A DNA stretch of 64,000 bases from Gossypium raimondii (lineage: Eukaryota; Streptophyta; Magnoliopsida; Malvales; Malvaceae). A program made the position numbers and the translations under genes. This document shows positions 24,009 to 34,581 of the stretch, piece after piece. The DNA is taken from positions 60,211,980 to 60,275,979 of the forward strand of contig NC_068575.1 of NCBI RefSeq assembly GCF_025698545.1. Reading direction: 5' to 3'. Numbering within the stretch: the first letter of the stretch is position 1; each line of letters opens with the position of its first letter. The notes beneath the pieces are model-generated. The model had not been told where the DNA came from. It did not search any database and saw only the letters and a program-made list of their open reading frames with translations.

Positions 24009-27000
24009 ATGGAGGGCTCCTCTTCCCAGCTATTTGATGATGATCAAAAGTCTTCTGGCGCTTCCAAGTTCCTCTTCAACCTTCCGTCTCGCGGCCACCT
24101 CTCCTCCACCGTCGTCTCCTCCAATCTGGTGGCATTTTTTGTTCTCTTTTTTCTTTAATTAATTTCACGTCATTCTGTTTAATTTTAATCTTTGTTCGCG
24201 CCATTATATGTTGTTTTCTGTGCTTCGTCGCGCAAAATTGTGACAAGTCAAAGAAGTGTAGAACTGTTTGTTGAAGTAAAGTCGTTTTACTGAATCCGGA
24301 GTGAAGGAAATAGTTATGATTCACTTTGGATCGTTTAATTTTAGCAACAATGAAAAAGAAAAAAAAACATTTTAGGGTTCAAATTCGAGGTTTTAGGATA
24401 TCTAATTAATGTGTTTCTTTTAGAATACATCCGCTACAAAATGTGTGTATGTTTTTATCTGATGAATGGTTTACTAGGGTTTTACAGTGAGAAAATTGAC
24501 TTGGAAAGTAGAGAGAAAACTGTTATTTGAGTTAATGAAGATGCTTTATTAGTAAAACACACGGTTTTGATACAGAACCAGGGTTTGTTTATAGAGATGT
24601 CATTAAAGTCTGATCTATTTGGGATTAACCATTTTGGGCTGTCCTTAGTAAATATTTTAGGGGCCTTATTTTCATATTGGAATAATTTCCAGTATTTTTA
24701 GGCTACCAAACTCTTGAATTTACTGACCAAACCTAACGTTATGTTACCTGCTTAGCATTCCCTTGTAAGCATGTTTCCATTTGCATATGTGCATTTTATA
24801 TAGCATAATCTTTATTCCTTCACTTAAATTGTTCATGGCATGTGTTAAGTAATGAAGGTATAGGAGATAGCCGGTTTCACCATGGGATTTTTCTTCAATG
24901 GTTCTAGGATTGTGGACATGTTATGGTCTTTGTTTTGCCTTTGCTACTCTTCAAACTAGAGCAGTTTCCCCTTGTGTCTATATTTCAATGGGGCCAAGTC
25001 ACTTCTCAAATAATAGCCTTCTGTAATCTGTCTATATCATTATACCAATTTGTTTCACATGGCCAGGATGCTGGAAGTTTGTACCCATTTGGCCTGTTTC
25101 TTTCTACCTGCTTTTGTTTGCATATTTAAGCAAGCATCTGATTTATGAGCCAGCCTATTCAGCAGCTCCCTTTCTGGTAACTTTCTAATTATTCCATGCT
25201 ATTTCTTTCAAGGAGTCTCCCTGAAAAAAAGAAAGTACAATCTGTTATTCAATTACATTCATATACTGCACTTTTCTTATCAGGAAACAAGCTAAGAAGA
25301 GTTTCTCATTTGGTTAAAGAATGAATCAACTTAGTTAGAGGGAAACTGGTTGGGTTGTCTAGCCAAATTATTGCAGTCACCTATATTGCTGCTTATAAGC
25401 TTCTTTGATGTGTAATGCATTTTTGGATCTTTTTAACTACTATAGTCTTTTTCATTTGATTGTTTTATTTCTCGGCATAATTCTTTTTTCTGCTTTTATT
25501 ATTATTATTTTGAACTGATAATTTTTTAACCCTGTCAATGCATGAAGAGCATGTCATTTTGTACAAAAATGTCGCTTATATTGCAAAATTCTGCAGGGGG
25601 GGATGCGAGTGTATATTTGCGAGCACAACACTTCTCCACCAGGTGGCTGTAGACTTAAAACTTATTAGGGACTTCCAATACTTTTGAAAATAAATTTTAT
25701 TTATTTTAAACTTATGCATGACCGTTTCATTAATGTCTTCTTGTTCGACTTGAGAATCATTACTTACTGTTGTTAATGCTTTACTTCCATCTTAATGTTC
25801 AGGGTCTTAAGTGTATATATATCTAATTAAAATTGCCCCTAAAATTGGGACTTTTGATTCACTAAAGGTCTTAAAAATTTATGTGTGCAACACCTGCTTT
25901 TGGGGAACCTCTAGGCAGCCTTCTGCCAACGTGCATTCTAGTTTCTGTAAGATAGGCTTAATCAGATATTGTTAGTGAAAAAACAATTTGTAAGGCATAC
26001 TATTAATTGAACTTTTGTGCCAGCTTACCTATACTGCCGTCGTTTCTGCCATTTTTTAATGGGTTACTCTTGTTTTACTGAATTAAGTTATAATCAACAT
26101 GTATTCTTGAAGCTCACCTATTTTGTGAAAATAATTAACAGGAAAGTGATTTAAAAATTCACTGCAAAATTTAAGCTATAGAACTCATTGCAACAGTTTG
26201 GGAGCCTAAAATTTTCCTAATTTGAAGCATGTACAAGATATATAATGTATCTTAAGAATATGATTTTGACGCCCTAAATCTTTATTCTGAACTTCAACTT
26301 ACTCGAGTATCTATTAATTATATGGACATATGATCAGTGTTGAGTGGTAGTTAAATTGCTATTTTGTTTCTATTTTTATTTATCTGTTACCAATTCATGT
26401 TTTATACTTGATAAATGTAAGGAAGTAGAGCAAACATCTGAAACCATGCTATAATCGTCGTGTTTATAATATTAGTATGCACATTTTTCTGTTGGTTATC
26501 TTGTTCATTCCCAAGAAGAGCTGCACTAGTACAAGAAATAGTTGTGAGATTTGTTCTTATTGACAAGCTAGATAATTTTCTTTCTCTTGTATGTCCAGAG
26601 AGCCAGCACATAAAGACAAACCAACAGAACATACTTATTAGATCGCTCATGCTTAATGACAAGAATGGTGATTCCAGTTCAAAGGATGTGAAAACTGCAG
26701 CTGAGGGTCCTAGAAAGAGGTAATGATTTCTTCTTTCTTGGGTGAATGATGTTTAGATGTCTTGTTACTATTTATTGTGTGTGTACATCTTCTTCTTTTT
26801 CTAACATTAATTTCATTATAGGTTCTTATCATATTTGCTTTTTTTGATACAATGCCTAGAACTACCCATAGCCTCTCCCCAACCCTTAAATAGGAGGATA
26901 ATGTGCTTAAATGCACTCGAATTCATGTCCTCCTACACTGGCAACAATGCGATGTCAATCGAGCTAAGATTCAACCGGCTTGTGTGTGTATGTTAATTGT

Positions 27001-28230
27001 CTTAGATTCACTGTTAACCCTCATTTAGTCATGTGTAACATCAAGATGTAACCATCTTTTTGTAACTTTGTTCAGCCTGCTGTTGTAGCGGATCACATGG
27101 ATTGCATGATGTGCTTTTATTGCACTTGCATCATATTGCATTCAATGATGCTCGATGACTAGGGTAGATTGTTTGATGCCTGCCGTTCTTTTTCCTGCAG
27201 GGCTGCTGAAAGAGTCATGGATAGCAGGGCTTCAGCAAAGAAAGCCAATACACAAGGTAGTTCTCAACCTGGTCAGTTAATAAATGTTTTGTAATGGTAC
27301 TTATGTGTGTATTCATGTGCATGGTTCAGTATATGGGTCAATATTGTCAAGAAACTATAATGTCACTGCCGGTGTTCATAGTTGGTATTTTGTTTTACAT
27401 ATTCAACGATTTTATTTTTCAATGCAGTCTCAACCTTGAATAACAGTTGTTGCATGGAATGGTAATTAATATTGATGCAGTATTTTAGAAGTGACTAGAT
27501 TCTGTATTTTATGTCTGGCTTGGCCCATCTGTCGGTCCTTTATGCTCTTTACTTGATTCAAAACTTTTATCATCTCACTATGTTGGTTGATCACAGTTTG
27601 GAAGTCAAGATTCTTTTGCTTTTTCGTGTTGCTTATCTATACAAACTTATGATACTGAGACGTTTCTTCACTTGGGAAAAGTAGCAAAGCACGAATGCTG
27701 GATTACCATTGCTGGTTAGCTTTGTAGATTTAAAATATCTTTTTATCTGATTGATTTCTAGTGAGGTTTCCACGTTTTTGTTAGTAAATCAGTATGCAAT
27801 GTGAATGAAGCCATTCCTTTTTCATCAAACCACGTTATTCAGCATGAGTATGTATGATTTTTCTTGTTAAAATTGTCTCAAATCTTTATTCATGGTTTTA
27901 TTATTCAGAGAGTAATCATCTTGAATTCCGCTAATGACTTGGAAACTTGCAGAGGGATCAAGCAGTCGTGCAGCTGAGAAGGACTACCATAGTTTAACAG
28001 TAGATAGGCTTCGTGCCCTTCTAAAGGAAAGAGGACTTTCTTCCAAGGGAAAGAAGGCATGTTCTCTAGTAAAGCTTTCTTGGATGCCATCTTTAGTCTC
28101 CCTTAAATGTTTAGCTAATTAGTATTATATTCGGGACGCATTTAATGATCCGTTGTACACAACTGCTGTGCAGGATGAACTGATTGCTCGCTTGAAATGT
28201 GTAAATGGTTCATCGCAGAAGTCAGAGTGA
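24009..28230 (+). CDS. Small SAP-domain protein
   Basis: Six exons, 24009-24128, 25597-25642, 26599-26719, 27201-27256, 27953-28056 and 28174-28230, give 167 residues. The N-terminal part ([20 protein letters not shown]) is Ser-rich, exon 2 adds [15 protein letters not shown], and a basic region [18 protein letters not shown] precedes a C-terminal SAP motif ([19 protein letters not shown] ... [10 protein letters not shown]). SAP motifs are helix-loop-helix modules that bind DNA, often in chromatin or RNA-processing proteins. By memory it matches At5g63460. Exon 4 may instead end at 27271: two GT donors 15 bases apart are both in frame and differ by five residues (172 residues). Intron 5 begins with GC, not GT (donor AAG|GCATGT at 28056/28057); using the only nearby GT would cause early termination. 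Confidence 0.85.
26839..26980 (-). mobile_element. SINE-like copy in intron 3 of the SAP gene
   Basis: On the minus strand the copy reads gaatcttagctcgattgac (A-box-like), tgttgcca-tgtaggaggac, atgaattcgagtgcat (B-box-like), attatcctcctatttaagg, ggctatgggtagttctagg and ends in a run of A. It matches the copy at 22778-22916 block by block but is better preserved. It lies within the intron, antisense to the host gene. Confidence 0.7.
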
Positions 28231-30165
28231 CGCCGCAGCTCTATCAATGTATACGTTGGCAGAGGTAAAAGAGAAGTAGGCGATCATGTTGTCTTTTGCG
28301 TAACTTAGGGAAGTGACACCAAAATGGAAGAATTACTTAAAACTTAGTGTTTCCTGAAAATAATGAGTAAGAGAAATTCTAGAACCTTTGCGTTTTGGGG
28401 TTAGTATTTGTGTTATCACTTGCAAGTCTTTTTTTTTTCTTTTTAGTTTTGCTATTGTTTTTTTATTTAGTTGCCATCTTCCCTTAAAAGATAATATGAT
28501 TTTTATTATTAATCTTTTAATTAATGTAAATTAATTAAAGAAAAATTATTGGGATGTTATTAATTTAACATTTGATAATTTTGAGTTGACATGTAACATG
28601 TCATAATTAACCCAATCAAACTGATCCCCGCCAAATGGATTTCCTGTACAAATCCTGACAAACCGAGCCTACCAAATGGAGTTTATTAGCCAAATGAATC
28701 TACATAAACGTGAAATCTTTTTCCTTAGGCCCAAATAATGTTGCATTTTTAATAAACGGAATAAAAAGGTCAAATTGGTGAGATTTTTAGGTATCAATCA
28801 GGTGGGTGGAATTTTGAAATTATAAATATATAAAGTTGTAACAAATTTTAAATAAAAATATGTATTCAATTAAAGGATACAAAATTTAATATAAATCTAG
28901 AGGGTGTTAACTTGGAATAATATTTTTGAAAGGAGTTTAAATTTTCAAATTTTTATTTACTTTTGCTAATTATTATCCGGTTAAATTGTTTTCAGTGACT
29001 TGAAAATCAAAGTGATTTAATTATATATTAGATTATGGTACACTCGTAATAATGAGTGAAAAATTATAAAAAAATAAATATATAAAAATTTGATTTAATG
29101 ATCAAATAAAGCATTAGTTGAAATAATAAAGACATTGAAATTATAGTATTTTGGGTTTGAATCACATGCATTTCTTAGATTTCATATTATTTGAAATGAC
29201 AAAAATATTTCCGTAATAATATTTATTGTATTATAAAAGGAATAGTTTTTGATAATTACTTAGTTAAGTTGAGACTCGGTTGAAGAGTAAGACCAACTCA
29301 ATAAGCTTTTTAAATGTAGTATAAGTACATAAATACAAGAATGAGGCTATAGCATTGTTGTTTAAGGGGAAGGTTCCAAATTTTTTAATTTTAAATTCGA
29401 GTCTCATTGCATGTGAGTATGACATGAGTCTTCAGTTTCATCATATATATCATATTTAAATTTTATTTGAATTCGCTCTAATTCTTCATTCGTGGTATTT
29501 TATTCGAATATGTATAAATTTTATTGAAACTCTTTCAAAATTTTCATATTACTTTTAAACATGTATTTAACTATATAAATTATCTATCCTTAATTAAACC
29601 ACTTGAAAATAAAGAGTTTTAAAGTAGGAGCGAGAGCGTTGAGGTGTCAAAAAGTGGCAACTTGCAAAGTTTGTCTATACCCCATTGATACGAAGGTTTG
29701 AAGTTAGGTTGATCTGACTATGATAGGAGGAATGGCCTAAATGAGTAAGTGGACGGTGCAAGGTCACATCAACATCATCAAATCGTTTATCCGCCTAATT
29801 CCACTATTATTATTTCGGCTGCAAAATTACAACGCCGCTTCTTTCAATTTCAGAATCAGATCCCATCCCATGCAGTTCGTTTTAGGTACTCGTAATTACC
29901 CACATTTCAATTCTTTTATAAAATGAAGTACACCTGCACTAATATTTTCGGCTACTGATTATCTCTTCTAATAAAATCGTTTTTAAAATTTAAATTCATA
30001 TGTTAATATATTTTATATTATTTGTAGAATTAAATTTTTTGATTAAATTTGTTAAAAATTCCAAAATAAAAAAATAGAGAAATGGGCTATTTTCTGAGAT
30101 ATTTATGAAAATAGGTCGATTTTGAAGAGAAAGTAAAAATGCGTCGCATTTTCTAACTTTTTTAA

Positions 30166-30420
30166 TACACCAGTTCTTTTGGTCAGATGGTTAAATGCTA
30201 GTGATTCCTCTTCACATACTCACATTTGTATTTTTTATTTCATGTTGTTTCAAGTTTTTTTCTATTTTAAATTATTTTTAACACATTAGCTCATTTGGTT
30301 AGATGATTAAATAATAGTGATTTTATCCTTGAGTTTTAGCTTTGATCATTCTTTTAAGCACATTCATATTTTTATTTCATGTTGCTTCAAGTTTTTTTAA
30401 TTAATAAATATATTATTTTA
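30166..30420. repeat. Local imperfect direct duplication
   Basis: Unit 1 begins near 30166 (acaccagttcttttggtcag) and unit 2 near 30280 (acacattagctcatttggtt). Both continue atggttaaat-ctagtgatt or the near-identical partner, and both contain attcatatt/cacatttg...tttttatttcatgttg-ttcaag. The first words of each resemble a tRNA-like head. Confidence 0.45.
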
Positions 30421-31129
30421 AGTTTTTATATTAATAACTCTTATTTGTAAAATCAAATAATAAAAAATATTTTAATGATAAATATATTTTATTTTTTAAA
30501 ACATCAACTAATTTTTTGATATATTTTCTTTATATATAATATTTATTTTTCCACATATATTGTGGGTATGATGATTTCTAATATTATAAAATGAAATAAT
30601 TATTTCAAATATAATTGTTTTTCCAATTACATTATGAGTATGGTAAAGTATTTTTATAGGTGAAATATTTCAATTAATTATTTCGAATATCATTATGTTT
30701 ATATGTAAAGTATTTCAAATACACATGCAAAATATATACTACTAAAATTTACTACACTCATGATATAGATTGAAAAATAAATATTACACATTTTCATCTG
30801 ATACAGCAGTGAAAACGCATCCTACAACGCAGGTTTTCAACCACATCAACAGAAAACGCATCCTGCTGAACACGTTTTTATCTTCTCTCTAAAATTGACT
30901 TTTTTCCTTAAATATCACATAAATCTACCCAAAATCTTAATTATTAAAGAAATGGGTTTGACTTTTTTTTATTATTAAGATTTTAATAGTAAAATCACAT
31001 ATTGCATAAAATCTAGTAATATAAATGTCAAAAGAAAAGAAGAACAAACCCATTTTCAGTTTGCAATGTTGTTATAGTGGCCGACAATGCAAAAACTACC
31101 TGCCGGCAACCTTTCTTAAAATCCGATAG

Positions 31130-31310
31130 ATGATGGGTTTTTAATTTGGTTGGTTTAAATTGAATAAATTATTAAAATTTATAAAATTATAAAAAAAATA
31201 AAATTATAAAAGTACTTATTTTTTGCCTTATTTTTAATTCGTAAATTGATTAATTTTTTATCCAATTGATCCAACCGATCGACTTGATTTTGATAAGCTC
31301 AACTTTCAAT
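31130..31310. repeat. Dispersed repeat, CCGGTT family, copy 2
   Basis: Starts with ggtttttaatttggttggttt, has an AT-rich core and ends with ccaattgatccaaccgatcgac, in the same arrangement as 295-535 and 43270-43475. Strongly diverged. Confidence 0.35.
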
Positions 31311-31624
31311 TATAATATTTCTTCTAGAATATTTCCAATCAATGGAAGTTTTTTTATTTAAAATTGTTTTATCTCTATCCCACTTGGACATGTGACAATG
31401 CAAGAAGCAACTTGAGAAGCACCCACGGATGGCCTTCCGTCTTGCGCCACTTGATGTTCATCATTAATCAAGCCACCCGTTATTAGCGAGTGCAGGCTTA
31501 TCTCAAGAGGGGACCATTGAGGCATAACAATACCGTACTACCTTAGCAAAGGGAATGTCAAAACAATACCGCGTTTAACGACAACCAACATGTAACAGAC
31601 TTGCCACTTGGCCGACCACGCTAG

Positions 31625-31889
31625 TAGGAGCGAAGCCATAAAATTTTTTGAGGGAGATTGGAATAAAGTTGTATATTTTTATGATAGAAAAAGTGAAATT
31701 TCACCATTTGAATAGTCTATATCTTTATAATTTTTAAAGAATTAGATCAAATTTTCTCGTTTTTGGGGGGCCAAAGTAAAATTTTACTATATACTATTTT
31801 AAATTTTTTAAAATTATAAAATGACTAAAAGTAAAATTTTCCATTTTAAGAGGGTTGGGGCCCTGCCAGCCCCCCTTGGCTCCACCCTT
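31625..31889. repeat. MITE-like element, GGAGCC family, fullest copy
   Basis: About 265 bp with imperfect terminal inverted repeats: the left end aggagcgaagccat matches the reverse complement of the right end (agggtggagccaag). The AT-rich body has no frame. Related degraded copies lie at 14490-14715 and 43683-43905. It sits between two GC-richer segments that may originally have been continuous. Confidence 0.65.
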
Positions 31890-32034
31890 ACACACGAGCA
31901 ATCCCTATGGCATGATGAAGAAAAGATATTTTCCCTCAACTCTCAGCTTCCTCAAGCTTTATAGCCTAGCACACTATAACCTCATCTTCTCTTTCATCCT
32001 CAATTTATTTCAATGGTTTGCCTGACTTAAGCTG

Positions 32035-34581
32035 TCAATAGTCGATACACAATCTCATTGATCTATCTTTCTTCTTTATAAACAAAACCGATGCACACCA
32101 GGGCGAGAAACTCGATCGTGCAAAACCTCTATCCGTTAACTCTTGCAACTGAACTTTCAACTCTTTCAACTCTGTAAGAGCCATTCTGTACAGAGCTATC
32201 GATATCGGTGATTTTCCCGGTACTAACACAATAGCAAATTCAACCTCTCTGATCGGTGGTAACCCGGGTAACAATTTTAGAAATACAACTGAATATTCAC
32301 TAACCACTGGTACTGAATCAATCTTCATCTCAAACACTTTTGTATCTAGTACATATGCAAGATATGCATTGCAACCCATTCTCACATACTTTTGTGCTAG
32401 CATAGCCGATATTACAACAGGTAACCCGCTCGAATCATCGGATTCAATACGTAGAGTGTCACTGTTCTGACATTTTAACACAGTAATATTTCGTCTACAA
32501 TTCACAACCGCATCATGCAAAGTCAGCCAATCCATACCCAATATCATATAAAACTCATCAAACGGTAAAAGCATCAAATCGGTCAGAAAATTGTAACTTC
32601 GAGTTATCAAAGGACAATTCTTGCTTAATTTATCAATTAGAACATACTGACCTAAAGGGTTCGATACCTTAACCACAAATTCGATGGACTCGAAAGGTAA
32701 ACTCTTATTAAACACTAAATTTGTACACACATAATAATGGGTTGATCCAGGATCAATCAATGTAGTTACATCAGTGTTATAAAGAGAAAAAGTATCGGTG
32801 ATAATATTTGGTGCCGATGCATCTTCACGAGCGCAAATAGCGTAAGCTTTGTCTGGCGTCTGTGCCTCGGATCTCACAGCAGAATCCTTTGTTGCACCTC
32901 TACTACCACTCACATTTCCAATATTTCAAGGTGGTCTCCCTCTTGCAGCTGTATTGCTCGGTCGAGCAGTCGAAAGTTTGTTTTTCTCAAGTAACTCAGG
33001 ACAATCCTGAATGAAATGCTCTTGCGAGCCACATTTAAAACAGGCTCTATCATTCATCCAACATTCTCCAAAATGTCGTCTACCACACTGTTGACACTCA
33101 GGTTTGTTGGCCTTGACACTACCAACACTCGCTACTGAAGTGGCTTGAACTTTTGGACTCGCGTGTTGCTTCCCACGATCTCTATTAGAATACCCCACTG
33201 TATCGGGCTGAGTCAGATATAGATGGCATGCCATAGGATTAGAAGAGTTCATGGATTTCTTCGACTTCGAGTCGATGAGACACTAGGTGTCAATTTACTA
33301 CTTCGGATTAATTCGATGAGGCACTGGGTGCCAATTAACTTCGGTTTAGACGATGAGACACTGGGTGTCAATTTATTACTTCGAATTATTCGATGAGGCA
33401 CTGGGTGCCAAACTGGTGTGTTTTGGTTGGATCCGTGTATCCGTCCGAGTCGTGTTAATAGGGGTAAATGAATAATAAAGTTTTATAATTGATATTGAAA
33501 TGGCATGGTATGAGAAATGGAAGTGGAATAGTGAATTGAAAATAGAATGTGAATATGTTGCAAATATATGGAATATATGAGTTATATACTCGTGAAATGA
33601 ATATGGAATGGATAATGCACTTGTATGATGAAATGTGAAAGTCTATTTGTATAGCAAGTATGAAAATTGAGATATTTGTGAAACAATTGAAATATGATAT
33701 GGTTGCTGTAATATTTAAATACTAATATGTGTTTATATTTCAATTGTATATTTGTAAATTCTTGTTTTTAAATATTCGAATTATAGAAATACCATTGAGT
33801 TTTTGCTCAGCGTACGGTTTTGTTTTCTGTGTGCAGGTTAGGTACTTAATTTTGATCGTCGATTCAGCATCCAACAACGATCCTGAACTCAAACGTGGTA
33901 ATGTTTTTCCTTTTGTATCGGCATGTACTTAGGGTGTTTAAATATTAATCATTTTGCGGATTGATTGTAAATAAGATTATAAGTTAATATTGGATGGTTA
34001 TATGCATATAAATATGTGTTTATGTTTGAGGTCATATTATGTCAAATTTAAGTTAATGTTTAAATGAACATGAAATAGGTAAAATAAATTGAAATTGACA
34101 TGTTTACAACTTGGATTTGAATGATGTTTTATTTATATGTTTTGATGATATAATTGTGGTACCTATGAGGGTACATTGGTTAGACACCTAGGATGGTTGT
34201 TTTGACATGTTTTGAATGTGTTTAATCATGTTTTGAATAAGTGAAACAAATGATTTTTGAATTGTTTAATGTCCAAGCTTGTAGGGGAGGATAAACTTGT
34301 TATTTAAGGTATATTCTGGCTACATGGTCGTGTGAGCCCTGTAGTTTTAAAATTTTTTTATTATTTTTTGAAAAATTCTGAGTTTCCGAATTAGTCTCGA
34401 TTTGTTTATAACACGTATTTTGGGCCTCGAGGGCTCAAAGGACAATATGTATGAATTTAATTATTTTTTTATCTGAATATTATATGATATCAATATTTAA
34501 ATTTATGTCTCTTTGATCGATAAGCTTCGGTAATGCTCCAAAACCTTATTCTGATGACAGATGTGGGTTAGGGGTGTTACA
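32035..34581 (-). mobile_element. Decayed Ty3/gypsy LTR-retrotransposon fragment
   Basis: A fossil on the minus strand. From 34581 downward it shows an LTR-like segment starting with the typical TGTAACACCCC terminus (about 34581-33253). A Gag C-terminal fragment with a CCHC zinc knuckle (CFKCGSQEHFIQDCP, within 33252-32926) follows, then an aspartic-protease region (LIDPGSTHYY) and the start of a reverse-transcriptase domain (within 32913-32035). The order LTR, Gag, protease, RT is that of Ty3/gypsy elements, and the LTR style resembles the Tekay/Del type. The element is partial and broken. The second LTR was not found, so it cannot be dated by LTR comparison; the degree of decay suggests it is not recent. 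Confidence 0.85.
33276..33412. repeat. Short tandem repeats within the LTR-like segment
   Basis: Four imperfect units of roughly 35-45 bp each contain cgatgag-cact-ggtg-caa (for example gatgagacactaggtgtcaa and gatgaggcactgggtgccaa), alternating between acactgggtgtcaa and gcactgggtgccaa types. Such arrays are common inside LTRs of plant gypsy elements. Confidence 0.75.

Larger units (their letters stand above)
28231..32034. other. Repeat-rich intergenic region, left part
   Basis: The first 300 bases are the SAP gene 3' UTR. The rest is AT-rich. Around 30170-30420 two similar segments read (ttag/cag)ttc-tttggt-agatg-ttaaat--tagtgatt and atttcatgttg-ttcaagttttt, a local direct duplication. About 31130-31310 is a CCGGTT-family repeat. 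About 31370-31620 and 31890-32030 are GC-richer unclassified blocks on either side of a MITE-like element. No host gene was recognised. Confidence 0.5.

Noticed and set aside
33276-33412. CRISPR-like array
   Set aside because: The units are adjacent imperfect tandem repeats without unique spacers, in a plant LTR-like segment.
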